DNA of 38,267 nt from NCBI GenBank assembly GCA_036511675.1, contig DATCBU010000017.1, positions 1 through 38,267 on the forward strand, read 5' to 3'. This DNA is from Chersky-840 sp036511675 (GTDB taxonomy: Bacteria > Actinomycetota > Acidimicrobiia > Acidimicrobiales > UBA8190). The notes beneath the pieces were generated by a model. It was given only the letters and a program-made list of their open reading frames with translations. It made no database searches and had not been told where the DNA came from. The position numbers and the translations under genes are program-made. Positions 7,217 to 14,648 of the stretch are shown one piece after another (the stretch's first letter is position 1; every line of letters starts with the position of its first letter).

Positions 7217-8467
7217 GTGACGACGATCGACGGGTGGGTGGCCCCGGGATTCGAGGGGGTCCGGGATGTGTTCCAGGCCAACTTCGACGCTGGCGTCGAA
7301 GTTGGGGCGGCCTTCGGCGCGTACCACCGAGGAGAGAAAGTGGTGGACCTCTGGGGGGGCATCGCCGACGCCCGGACCCAGGAGCCCTGGACACAGGACA
7401 CCCTCGTCCTCGTGTACTCGACCACCAAGGGCATCGTGGCCATGTGCGCCAACAGGCTGGCCCAACAGGGAGCTCTCGATGTGGAGGCTCCCGTCGTCAC
7501 CTACTGGCCCGAATTCGCCCAAGCCGGCAAGGAAGCAGTCACCGTGTCCGACCTCCTCGCCCACCGGGCCGGCTTGGCGTGGGTCGATGGAACCATGTCC
7601 TTTGAGGACATGGTTCGATGGGACCCGGTCATCGAGGCCCTGGAACGCCAAGCGCCCTCGTGGCCCCCGGGCTCCGCCCACGGGTATCACGCCACCACCT
7701 ACGGCTGGTTGGTGGGCGAGGTGGTCCGCCGCATCACCGGCATGAGCGTGGGCACCTACCTCCGGTCCGAGATCGCCGGGCCCCTCGGGGCCGACTTCTT
7801 CATCGGGCTTCCCTCCTCGGAAGAGCCCCGGGTGGCACGGCTGGTGTCGTTCCTCGAAGGCCTCGAGTCCGGCACGGCGATGCTGAGCGCCGGGATCGAG
7901 GATTCGCCGCACGCCGGGCCGAACATGGCCGAGCTCGCCGAGCTCGCCACGACCTATTTCGCCCCCGACGGCCCGCTGTTCAAGGCCATGTCGGCCCCCG
8001 GTGGTGCGCTCACCGACGAAGAGGTGTGGCACAGCCCCGAGCTCCATGCGGCGGAGGTCCCCGCCGCCAACGGCATCTGTGACGCCCGTTCACTCGCCCT
8101 CCTGTACGGGGCCTGCGTGGACGACGTGACGACGCCGTCGGGATCGACCTTCCGCATCGTGGCTCCCGAGCAACTCGACCGCGCCGTGCAGCAAGAGACC
8201 AAGGGCCCCGACGAGGTGCTCATGGGTCTGGACATCCAATGGGGTCTGGGGTTCAACGTGAACAGCGGGATCATCAGCGCCGCCGGCCTCGGGGGCCCGA
8301 AGGCCTTCGGCCATTTCGGGATGGGGGGATCGGCCGGATGGGCCGACCCCGACCTTCACCTGGGGATGGGCTACGTCATGAATCGCATGGACATCGGCAC
8401 CACGGGCGACACGCGGAGCTTCCGGCTCATGCGTTCGTGCATCGACGCCTCTCAGCGCCTGTCGTGA
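7217..8467 (+). CDS. Beta-lactamase-fold serine hydrolase (EstB/class C-like)
   Basis: The GTG at 7217 is preceded by AGGGGAG with about 7 bases of spacing, giving 416 residues. The sequence begins in the family's usual way (GWVAPGFEGVRDVFQANF) and carries the catalytic S-x-x-K as STTK (68-71) plus a YHATTYGW segment (157-164) containing the likely catalytic tyrosine. A GHFGMGGSAGWADP segment near the C-terminus matches the third motif region. No signal peptide is seen, so it is probably cytoplasmic. Members of this family are mostly esterases rather than antibiotic-degrading beta-lactamases; the substrate is unknown. It lies 22 bases ahead of the quinone reductase gene on the same strand, suggesting co-transcription. 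Confidence 0.92.
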   Translation: MTTIDGWVAPGFEGVRDVFQANFDAGVEVGAAFGAYHRGEKVVDLWGGIADARTQEPWTQDTLVLVYSTTKGIVAMCANRLAQQGALDVEAPVVTYWPEFAQAGKEAVTVSDLLAHRAGLAWVDGTMSFEDMVRWDPVIEALERQAPSWPPGSAHGYHATTYGWLVGEVVRRITGMSVGTYLRSEIAGPLGADFFIGLPSSEEPRVARLVSFLEGLESGTAMLSAGIEDSPHAGPNMAELAELATTYFAPDGPLFKAMSAPGGALTDEEVWHSPELHAAEVPAANGICDARSLALLYGACVDDVTTPSGSTFRIVAPEQLDRAVQQETKGPDEVLMGLDIQWGLGFNVNSGIISAAGLGGPKAFGHFGMGGSAGWADPDLHLGMGYVMNRMDIGTTGDTRSFRLMRSCIDASQRLS

Positions 8468-8489
8468 ACGAAGCCAGGAGAGCAACGCC

Positions 8490-9458
8490 ATGAAGGCAGC
8501 CGTCTACTACGAGACCGGTGGACCCGAGGTCTTTCGCTACGAAGAGGTCCCCGACCCCGTGCCCGGGGCGCAGGAGCTCTTGGTGCGGGTCGAAGCGATC
8601 AGCGTCGAGGGCGGGGACACCCTTGCTCGCGCCCAGGGCGAGCTCGGAGCGGTTCCCCACATCGTCGGGTACCAGTGCGCCGGGACCGTGGTCGGCACCG
8701 GCACCGAGGTGGAAGGGTTCTCCGTCGGAGACAGCGTCGTCACGCTCGGCCTCGACGGATCCCATGCCGAGCTGCGCGCCGCTGCCACTCCGTTCTGCTG
8801 GTTGGTGCCCCCGGGGCTGTCCACCGAGGAAGCGGCCTGCGTCCCGGTGCCCTTCGGGACCGCCGATGACTGCCTCTTCGAATTCGGACGGCTCCAGGCG
8901 GGAGAGACCGTGCTCGTGCACGCCGGGGGGAGCGGTGTGGGGATCGCCGCCATCCAACTGGCGAGTCGGGCCGGTGCCCGGGTGCTGGCCACGGCGTCGA
9001 GTGACGAGAAGCTGGCTCGACTTGTCGAGCTCGGCTTGGACCACGGGATCAACTACGCCGCCACTGATTTCGTCGACGAGGTCCGCAAGCTGACCGAGGG
9101 ACGCGGCGCAGATGTGATCGTGGACTCGGTGGGTGGGCCTACCTTGCAGGGAAGCCTGCGTTGTCTCGCCTACCGGGGCCGTTGTGTGACGGTGGGGGAC
9201 GCCGGTCGGAGCGCTGGCGAACCCCTCGACGTGTCCACCCTGCGCCCCAACAACCAGAGCCTGACGGGAGTTTTCCTTGGAGCCGAGGTGTTCCTGAGCC
9301 CCCGACCGCACGCCATGATCGCCCGTCATCTCGACGAGATCGCCGCCGGCACGCTGCGCGTGGTCATCGATCGCCGCTTCCCATTGTCCGACGCTGAGGA
9401 GGCACACGCCTACATCGAGAGCCGTAAGTCGTTCGGCCGGGTGTTGCTCGTCCCTTGA
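8490..9458 (+). CDS. Zinc-free MDR family NADPH:quinone reductase-like oxidoreductase
   Basis: The product has 322 residues; the ATG follows an AGGAGAG site. It begins MKAAVYYETGGPEVFRYEEV, typical of quinone oxidoreductase-like medium-chain reductases. A GroES-like N-terminal half is followed by a Rossmann fold with the nucleotide motif HAGGSGVGIAAIQLA and the VIVDSVGG segment. The cysteine set of the structural zinc site of classical alcohol dehydrogenases is absent. It probably reduces a quinone or enone with NADPH. Position between an esterase-like hydrolase and a dienelactone hydrolase suggests a small catabolic or detoxifying cluster, but the substrate is not determinable. Confidence 0.92.
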   Translation: MKAAVYYETGGPEVFRYEEVPDPVPGAQELLVRVEAISVEGGDTLARAQGELGAVPHIVGYQCAGTVVGTGTEVEGFSVGDSVVTLGLDGSHAELRAAATPFCWLVPPGLSTEEAACVPVPFGTADDCLFEFGRLQAGETVLVHAGGSGVGIAAIQLASRAGARVLATASSDEKLARLVELGLDHGINYAATDFVDEVRKLTEGRGADVIVDSVGGPTLQGSLRCLAYRGRCVTVGDAGRSAGEPLDVSTLRPNNQSLTGVFLGAEVFLSPRPHAMIARHLDEIAAGTLRVVIDRRFPLSDAEEAHAYIESRKSFGRVLLVP

Positions 9459-9482
9459 AATCGTTTGTGACGGAGCCCGGTT

Positions 9483-10103
9483 GTGGCTGACATCGCCCTG
9501 CCGTACTTTCTGGCCCTCCCGTCCGCCGCAGCGTCATGGCCCGGGGTCGTCGTGCTCCACGAGGGCAATGGCATCAGCGCCCAGCTCCTACGTGTGTGCC
9601 AGCGCCTGGCCGCAGACGGGTACGGGGCGCTCGCTCCTGACCTCTTCTTCCGTGCGGGAGGCACCGAAGCCGGTGGCTTCGCTCTGCTCATGGGGTCGCT
9701 CGATCGCGACCAGACGCGAGTCGACATCGTGACGGCGTCCGATCACCTGCGCCGACAGGGGGCGACGTCGGTGGGTGTGATCGGATTCTGCATGGGAGGG
9801 CTCCTCGCCTACCGGACGGCCGTGGCCGGCGACGGGTTCGGCGCCGCGGTGGGTTTCTACGGCGCCGGTATCTCGACCGAGCCCGGAGAGCCCGCCTGTC
9901 CCACCCTCTTGTTCTTCGGGGGAGCCGACCAGTACATCGCCCCTGCCGACATCGAGGTGGTGCGCACCCGCCACCCCGAGACCGTGGTCTACCCGGGTGC
10001 GGGCCACGGGTTCATGCGGGATGGGTCGACGAGCTACGACGAGGGCGCCGCTCGCGATGCATGGGGTCGGATGCTTCGTTTCTTCGCCGAGCAGCTGCTC
10101 TGA
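9483..10103 (+). CDS. Dienelactone hydrolase family protein
   Basis: The product has 206 residues from a GTG; GGAGCCCGG lies just before it. The alpha/beta hydrolase triad of the dienelactone hydrolase type is visible: nucleophile C103 in GFCMGG, D149 in GGADQYI and H175 in GAGHGFM. E27 in HEGNG corresponds to the conserved glutamate that primes the cysteine. Length is slightly shorter than the usual 230 or so residues. Family members open cyclic ester (lactone) rings in aromatic degradation, but many have other roles. It follows the quinone reductase gene by 24 bases. Confidence 0.92.
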   Translation: MADIALPYFLALPSAAASWPGVVVLHEGNGISAQLLRVCQRLAADGYGALAPDLFFRAGGTEAGGFALLMGSLDRDQTRVDIVTASDHLRRQGATSVGVIGFCMGGLLAYRTAVAGDGFGAAVGFYGAGISTEPGEPACPTLLFFGGADQYIAPADIEVVRTRHPETVVYPGAGHGFMRDGSTSYDEGAARDAWGRMLRFFAEQLL

Positions 10104-10124
10104 CCACAGCTCCTCGGCACGGGC

Positions 10125-10130
10125 TACGTT
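10125..10130 (+). promoter_or_regulatory. -10-like hexamer TACGTT, six bases before a start codon
   Basis: TACGTT matches the actinobacterial TAnnnT -10 consensus and is separated from the GTG at 10137 by CTCGCC. This places the expected transcription start at or next to the GTG, as in leaderless mRNAs. No ribosome site is seen before this GTG. No clear -35 was found. Confidence 0.5.
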
Positions 10131-10136
10131 CTCGCC

Positions 10137-11084
10137 GTGGGGGTTCGAGCCGCGGTGTGGGACCTCGGGAGCAGCTCGTTCCATCTCCTTGTCTGTGAGG
10201 CTGGGTCCGGCGATGCGCTCACCCCGGTGCTGCACCGGCGGGCGCTTTTGAACCTCGGGTTGAGTGTGGGGGAGCGAGGGAACATCCCCCGGGACCGCGT
10301 GGCGGCGTCGGTGGCGGCGGCCAAGCGCCTGCGGGCCGGGCTTTCCGAATCCCGGGCCGAGATCGTCGTCGCCCTGGCCACCGCCGCGCTCCGAGACGCC
10401 GCCAACGGCGCCGAGGTAGTCGAGCGCCTGGAACGGGTGGTGGGGACCAAGGTGCTCGTCCTAGGCGGCGAAGAGGAGGCCCGGCTGTGTTTCATCGGGC
10501 AGCGCGCCGGGGTGTGGACGGGCCCGGGCCCCACGCTCGGGATGGACCTCGGGGGCGGGAGCCTCGAGGCGGCGGTGGGGGACGCCCAGCATCTGGCCAT
10601 GGCCACGAGCGCGGCGATCGGCCCCGCCCGTCTACGCGGCGAGCTCGGGACCGGGGATCCGCTGTCGGTGGCCGACCAGGTCGCCTTGGGGACCCGCACC
10701 TCCGAGGCGATGGCGCCCATTGCCCACGCCGTGGCCGGTTATCCCAGGGTGACGGATCGGACCGTGGTGAGCGGCGGGACGGTCCGCACTCTGGCCCGCT
10801 TGGCTACGGCGCGTGCCCGGCGAAGGCCGTCGGCGGGGCCGGGCGAGGTGAACCAGGTCGAATTGCCGGCCAGCCAGGTCCGGGAGCTCGCCGATCAGCT
10901 GGCCAGACTCGACCTTCGGGCCCGTCTGGCGCTCCCCGGGATGCAGGCCCGCCGGGCACCGCTCCTGCCGGTGGGCGCCGCCGTCCTGGCCACCGTGGCG
11001 ACCCAACTCGGGGTGGAGCGATTCGTGGTCAGCGAATGGGGTTTGCGCGAAGGGGCCATCCTCGACGCCCTTCATCATCGCTGA
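10137..11084 (+). CDS. Ppx/GppA-family phosphatase (exopolyphosphatase-like)
   Basis: The product has 315 residues with a GTG start. The ASKHA-fold phosphate loops are present: VWDLGSSSFHLLV near the N-terminus (phosphate 1) and GMDLGGGSLE (135-144, phosphate 2). An ATAALRDAANG segment and EEEARL match the conserved core of Ppx/GppA proteins. The length fits the short, single-module actinobacterial type, without the C-terminal HD-like region of the E. coli enzymes. The expected activity is hydrolysis of polyphosphate or of pppGpp; sequence alone does not decide between them. The gene has its own putative leaderless promoter and is followed by a strong inverted repeat. Confidence 0.9.
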   Translation: MGVRAAVWDLGSSSFHLLVCEAGSGDALTPVLHRRALLNLGLSVGERGNIPRDRVAASVAAAKRLRAGLSESRAEIVVALATAALRDAANGAEVVERLERVVGTKVLVLGGEEEARLCFIGQRAGVWTGPGPTLGMDLGGGSLEAAVGDAQHLAMATSAAIGPARLRGELGTGDPLSVADQVALGTRTSEAMAPIAHAVAGYPRVTDRTVVSGGTVRTLARLATARARRRPSAGPGEVNQVELPASQVRELADQLARLDLRARLALPGMQARRAPLLPVGAAVLATVATQLGVERFVVSEWGLREGAILDALHHR

Positions 11085-11104
11085 GCCGACAAGGTCGTTG
11101 AACT

Positions 11105-11129
11105 GGCACGCGTGCAGAGAACGCGTGCC
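11105..11129. terminator. Perfect 9-bp hairpin between converging genes
   Basis: GGCACGCGT, a 7-base loop (GCAGAGA) and ACGCGTGCC pair perfectly. The hairpin lies 20 bases after the Ppx-family stop and about 90 bases after the end of the minus-strand DUF5679 gene. No T-run follows on either strand, so it may be a bidirectional terminator of the U-poor kind seen in high-GC actinobacteria. Confidence 0.6.
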
Positions 11130-11221
11130 CTCTGGTCCTCACGGGCCTGGTGCAACCGAATCGCCTGGTCCCACCGAGACGATTGCCGTCCCGGGCGGTG
11201 CAACGTCGTACCCCGAGGGGC

Positions 11222-11380
11222 TTACGCCGTTGTTTTTTTGCCCAAGATCCTGTTCATCTTGGTGCCGCACGTGGGACAGGTCCCCTGTGCGGCCCGCCGA
11301 CCATTGGCGAGCTCGACTTCCTGACCTTCAAACTGCCGCTTTTCACGGCATTTCACACAGTAACCCTCGTACGAAGCCAC
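11222..11380 (-). CDS. DUF5679-family small zinc-ribbon-like protein
   Basis: A 52-residue protein starts at a GTG (11380) with a strong GAGGAGG site 7 bases upstream. It has two Cys-x2-Cys pairs: CVKC (8-11) and CPTC (35-38), the second followed by GTKMNRILGKK. This is the layout of the actinobacterial DUF5679 family (YCVKCR...ELANGRRA..GTCPxCGTKM.RI), which probably binds one zinc ion. The function is unknown. It is transcribed against its neighbours and converges with the Ppx-family gene. A TAGTTT hexamer at 11427-11422 could serve as its -10 element. Identification is confident despite the small size. Confidence 0.88.
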   Translation of the reverse strand: MASYEGYCVKCREKRQFEGQEVELANGRRAAQGTCPTCGTKMNRILGKKTTA

Positions 11381-11421
11381 GCTCGTCCTCCTCACTGTGC
11401 GCCCCGCCAGATATCGGGTCG

Positions 11422-11427
11422 AAACTA
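11422..11427 (-). promoter_or_regulatory. Candidate -10 hexamer TAGTTT for the DUF5679 gene
   Basis: TAGTTT on the minus strand matches TAnnnT and would give a leader of roughly 35 bases containing the GAGGAGG ribosome site. No clear -35 element was found at the proper distance. Confidence 0.3.
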
Positions 11428-11645
11428 TCCGCGGGCCCAGCACCACACGCGGATGGTAGGCACGAACCGGCGCCCGCGTCGTGCGGGCCCCCGGGCGGGC
11501 GGTCCCTTCCGAGGCGGCGAGGAGGGCGGAGGCCCGAGACGTCCAGGTGGCGAGGGGGCGCTGGCCGGGCCGGCGGGGGGTTGCCACACTGGTCCTGTGC
11601 CCGGAGTTTGCCGGGGCACGCCGGGCCGAGAAGGGGGTTGCCGTG

Positions 11646-12464
11646 ATGACAAGGACAGAGGAGCCGGTCATCGCGATCCTGGCGGAGGAGTGGGACGCCA
11701 TCGACACCCTGGGCCAGGGCCTGGGCGAGGCCGAGTGGGATCTCCCGTCGGAGTGTCCGGGGTGGACGGTGCGTGACGTGCTGTCGCACCTGATCGGCAT
11801 CGAGCGCGTGCTCCTGGGAGAAGAGCCCCCACCGCCACTGGCCGAGTTGCCTCCCCATGTCGAGAACGAGATCGGCGCCCGCAACGAAGCGTGGGTGGCG
11901 GCCCGACGATCGCGGCCGGGGGGCGACGTCCTGCAGGAATTCCACGATGTGACGACGCGTCGGATTGCGGACCTGCGTGCCCAGCCGGAGTCGCGTTTCG
12001 ACGACATCGGTCCGAGCCCCGTCGGCGACGTGCCGTATCGCGAGTTCATGCACGTCCGGGTCATGGACTCCTGGGTGCACGAGCAGGACATCCGGATCGC
12101 CACGGGCCGACCGGGTCACGACTCGGGGCCTGGCGCGCAGCTCTCGATGGACCGACTGTGCTCGGCCCTGCCCTTCGTCGTGGGCAAGCAGGCCGGGGCC
12201 CCCGACGGAACGTCGGTGCGCTTCGAGTTACGGGGTCCGTTGGCTCGGCGCATCGACGTGGTGGTGCGCGACGGCCGGGCCAAGGCGATCGCCGCGCTCG
12301 ACGAGCCGCCTGCGACATCGCTCGACATGACGACCGAGGTCTTCTGGCGTCTCACGTGCGGGCGGGTGGACGGAACGGCCGCCCACCTCGCCGGCCTGGT
12401 GGAGGTGGACGGTGACGCCGAGCTCGCGTCGCGCGTGCTCGACGCCATGGCCTTCATGATCTGA
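11646..12464 (+). CDS. Mycothiol-dependent maleylpyruvate isomerase-family (DinB-like) protein
   Basis: The product has 272 residues from the ATG at 11646, preceded by AAGGGGG; an in-frame GTG at 11643 is also possible. The N-terminal DinB-like domain has the family's SECPGWTVRDVLSHLIGIE motif with H48, and a later VMDSWVHEQDIR motif with H145 and D148. These residues are in the positions that bind the divalent metal in this family (TIGR03083 type). A C-terminal SCP-2/MDMPI_C-like region (about 180-270) has the typical FWRLTCGR segment. Family members use mycothiol as cofactor for isomerase or S-transferase chemistry, consistent with an actinobacterial host. The substrate is unknown. Confidence 0.88.
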   Translation: MTRTEEPVIAILAEEWDAIDTLGQGLGEAEWDLPSECPGWTVRDVLSHLIGIERVLLGEEPPPPLAELPPHVENEIGARNEAWVAARRSRPGGDVLQEFHDVTTRRIADLRAQPESRFDDIGPSPVGDVPYREFMHVRVMDSWVHEQDIRIATGRPGHDSGPGAQLSMDRLCSALPFVVGKQAGAPDGTSVRFELRGPLARRIDVVVRDGRAKAIAALDEPPATSLDMTTEVFWRLTCGRVDGTAAHLAGLVEVDGDAELASRVLDAMAFMI

Positions 12465-12520
12465 GCGCTCACGTTCCGTGGCCGTTTTCCGGCCTGCGAC
12501 GGGCGCATGACCGGGACTTG

Positions 12521-12526
12521 TAGACT
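12521..12526 (+). promoter_or_regulatory. -10-like hexamer TAGACT before tig
   Basis: TAGACT sits 11 bases before the ATG of tig. No Shine-Dalgarno sequence lies between them (CTGCCTTCCTT), so a transcript from here would have almost no leader. Confidence 0.5.
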
Positions 12527-12537
12527 CTGCCTTCCTT

Positions 12538-13980
12538 ATGCGCGCCACCGCCGAGCCGGTCGAGGGCAACAGGGTTCGCCTTTCCGTCGAAGTCGACGAG
12601 TCCGAGGTGGACCAAGCACTCGCCGCCACCGTTCGTCGCCTCTCCACCCAGGTACGGGTGCCCGGGTTCCGTCCCGGCAAAGTGCCGCGCCAAGTGCTCG
12701 AGGCCCGACTCGGCGGGGCCACCGCATTGCGGCAACAGGCGCTCAGTGACGCCTTGCCCGATCTGTATGCGCGGGCGGTGGTGGACACCGAGGTCGACCC
12801 CATCGCCGCCCCCGAGATCGACATCAAGTCCGGCGAGGACGGGGGGCCCGTGATGTTCGACGCCCTCGTCGAGATCCGGCCCACGGTGTCGATCGCCGGC
12901 TACGGCGGGCTCCAGGTCACGCTGCCGAGCATCGAGGTGGACGACGAGGAGCTCACTGCCCAGATCGACCGGTTGCGAGACCAGTCCGGCGAGCTCTCCT
13001 CGGTCGGCCGCGCCGCACGTGACGGTGACCACATCTCCATCGACCTCCACGGCACCCGGCACCACGGCGAAGACCTGCACGTCGAGGACTACCTCTACGA
13101 AGTAGGCAGTGGCGCCGAGATCGAAGGGCTCGACGAACAGCTCCGGGGGGCCAAGACAGGGGACATCCTCCAGTTCTCCGCACCCGTGCGGACCGGGGAC
13201 GTCGAGGACGAGGCCGAGATACGCGTCCTTGTGAAGGACGTCAAGGAGAAGATCCTTCCCGAGGCGTCTGACGAGTGGGCGGCAGAGGCCTCGGAGTTCG
13301 ACACGCTGGAGCAACTCCGAGAGGACCTGGCGAACCGGCTTCGTCAGCTCAAGCTCGTCCAGGCCCAGCTCGCCCTGCGCGAGCGCACCGTCGAGGCACT
13401 CGTCGGCCTCGTGGCCGAGGAACCACCCGAGTCTCTGGTCGAGGAAGAGGTCCGCGAGCGGCTGCACGACCTCGGGCACCGCCTCGAAGCACGGCACCTG
13501 ACGGTGGAGCAGTTCCTTCGGGCCTCGGGCCGTGACGAGGGCGAGCTCCTTGGTGAGATCCGGGCCGACGCCGCTCGGGCCGTTCGCCTCGACCTCGCCT
13601 TGCGGGCACTGGCCGACGCCGAGGACATCCAGGTCAGCGACGCCGAGCTCGACGACGCGGTGGGGGAGATGGCCCAGCAGGCGGGCACCAGCGCCGCGGA
13701 CCTGCGGCGCAGACTCGACCGCGCAGGCAGGCTGCCCGCGGTACGCTCCGACAGGAGGAAGTCGAAGGCACTGACCTGGCTCTTCGACCGCGTGGACCTG
13801 GTCGACGAAGACGGGAACGCGGTGTCCAGGGACGACTTGCACGTGGACGTCGCCGCACCGGGAACGGGTGACGCCGCAGCGGGCGACCAAGAGGGCAGCG
13901 CCGATGGGGCCGAGCCCGGTGAACGAGGGAGCGAGGACGTGCAGGCTGAGGGATCATCCACCGGGGAGGCGCAGTCGTGA
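12538..13980 (+). CDS. tig: Trigger factor, ribosome-associated chaperone
   Basis: The product has 480 residues. The N-terminal ribosome-docking domain carries the signature GFRPGKVP (43-50). A central FKBP-type prolyl isomerase domain (about 150-240, DGDHISIDLHG, VGSGAEIEGLDEQL) and the alpha-helical C-terminal chaperone domain follow. The last 60 or so residues form an acidic, Gly/Ala/Ser-rich tail that adds to the usual length of about 430-450. The protein folds nascent chains at the ribosome exit. It overlaps clpP by a GTGA stop/start, so chaperone and protease genes are translationally coupled, as in many bacteria. The ATG lacks a ribosome site and is preceded by a -10-like TAGACT. Confidence 0.97.
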   Translation: MRATAEPVEGNRVRLSVEVDESEVDQALAATVRRLSTQVRVPGFRPGKVPRQVLEARLGGATALRQQALSDALPDLYARAVVDTEVDPIAAPEIDIKSGEDGGPVMFDALVEIRPTVSIAGYGGLQVTLPSIEVDDEELTAQIDRLRDQSGELSSVGRAARDGDHISIDLHGTRHHGEDLHVEDYLYEVGSGAEIEGLDEQLRGAKTGDILQFSAPVRTGDVEDEAEIRVLVKDVKEKILPEASDEWAAEASEFDTLEQLREDLANRLRQLKLVQAQLALRERTVEALVGLVAEEPPESLVEEEVRERLHDLGHRLEARHLTVEQFLRASGRDEGELLGEIRADAARAVRLDLALRALADAEDIQVSDAELDDAVGEMAQQAGTSAADLRRRLDRAGRLPAVRSDRRKSKALTWLFDRVDLVDEDGNAVSRDDLHVDVAAPGTGDAAAGDQEGSADGAEPGERGSEDVQAEGSSTGEAQS

Positions 13981-14618
13981 GGGTCGCCGGCGGTGCCCAG
14001 GGGTATCTCGTGCCTACCGTCATCGAGCAGACCAGCCGGGGAGAACGCGGCTACGACCTGTACTCCCGGTTGCTCAAGGAGCGGATCATCATCCTCGGGA
14101 CTCCCATCGACGACACCGTGGCCAACCTGATCTGCGCCCAGATGCTCTTTCTCGAGTACGAAGAGCCGGACAAAGACATCCACCTCTACGTCAACTCACC
14201 CGGAGGGGACATCACCGCCCTCTTCGCCATCTACGACACCATGAAGTTCGTGAAGCCCGACGTGTCGACCTTCTGCTTCGGCCAGGCGGCGTCGGCCGCC
14301 GCGGTGCTGTTGGCGGCAGGGGCCAAGGGCAAGCGCTTCGCTCTACCCCACGCCCGCATCCTCCTGCACCAACCCTGGGGGGGTGCGGCGGGTCAGGCGA
14401 GCGACATCGAACTGCAGGCCAAGGAGATCATCCGGATGCGCGATCTTCTCAATTCCATGATCTCCGACGACACCGGGCAAGCCCCGGACAAGATCGCCCG
14501 TGACACCGATCGTGACTTCGTCATCACCGCTGACGAGGCCGTGACCTACGGGCTGATCGACGAGGTCATCACGACCCGTGACGCCGTGGGTGCCGCCGAA
14601 GCCGTCGGCGCGGCGTAG
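13977..14618 (+). CDS. clpP: ATP-dependent Clp protease proteolytic subunit
   Basis: The product has 213 residues from a GTG overlapping the tig stop. The serine protease triad is complete: S106 in GQAASAAA, H131 in ILLHQP and D180 in RDTDRD. The segments LYVNSPGGDIT and HQPWGGAAGQASDIE match the family closely. ClpP forms the double-ring chamber that degrades proteins delivered by ClpX, encoded next. Most studied actinobacteria have two adjacent clpP genes at this position; here only one lies between tig and clpX. The sequence continues about 18 residues past the usual end with an Ala-rich tail. Confidence 0.97.
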   Translation: MRVAGGAQGYLVPTVIEQTSRGERGYDLYSRLLKERIIILGTPIDDTVANLICAQMLFLEYEEPDKDIHLYVNSPGGDITALFAIYDTMKFVKPDVSTFCFGQAASAAAVLLAAGAKGKRFALPHARILLHQPWGGAAGQASDIELQAKEIIRMRDLLNSMISDDTGQAPDKIARDTDRDFVITADEAVTYGLIDEVITTRDAVGAAEAVGAA

Positions 14619-14621
14619 GCT
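14616..14621 (+). promoter_or_regulatory. -10-like hexamer TAGGCT before clpX
   Basis: TAGGCT overlaps the clpP stop codon. A start about 7-8 bases later would give a leader of about 20 bases containing the GAAGGGGG ribosome site of clpX. Overlap with a TAG stop raises the chance of coincidence. Confidence 0.35.
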
Positions 14622-14648
14622 CGTACAGGGACGAAGGGGGACACGACG

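Noticed and set aside
7199..8047. 282-residue minus-strand frame opposite the serine hydrolase
   Set aside because: The plus strand carries full catalytic motifs; the minus frame is a Gly/His/Arg-rich shadow typical of high-GC antisense frames.
7217..8467. Antibiotic-degrading beta-lactamase
   Set aside because: It lacks a signal peptide and the sequence resembles EstB-type esterases rather than AmpC enzymes.
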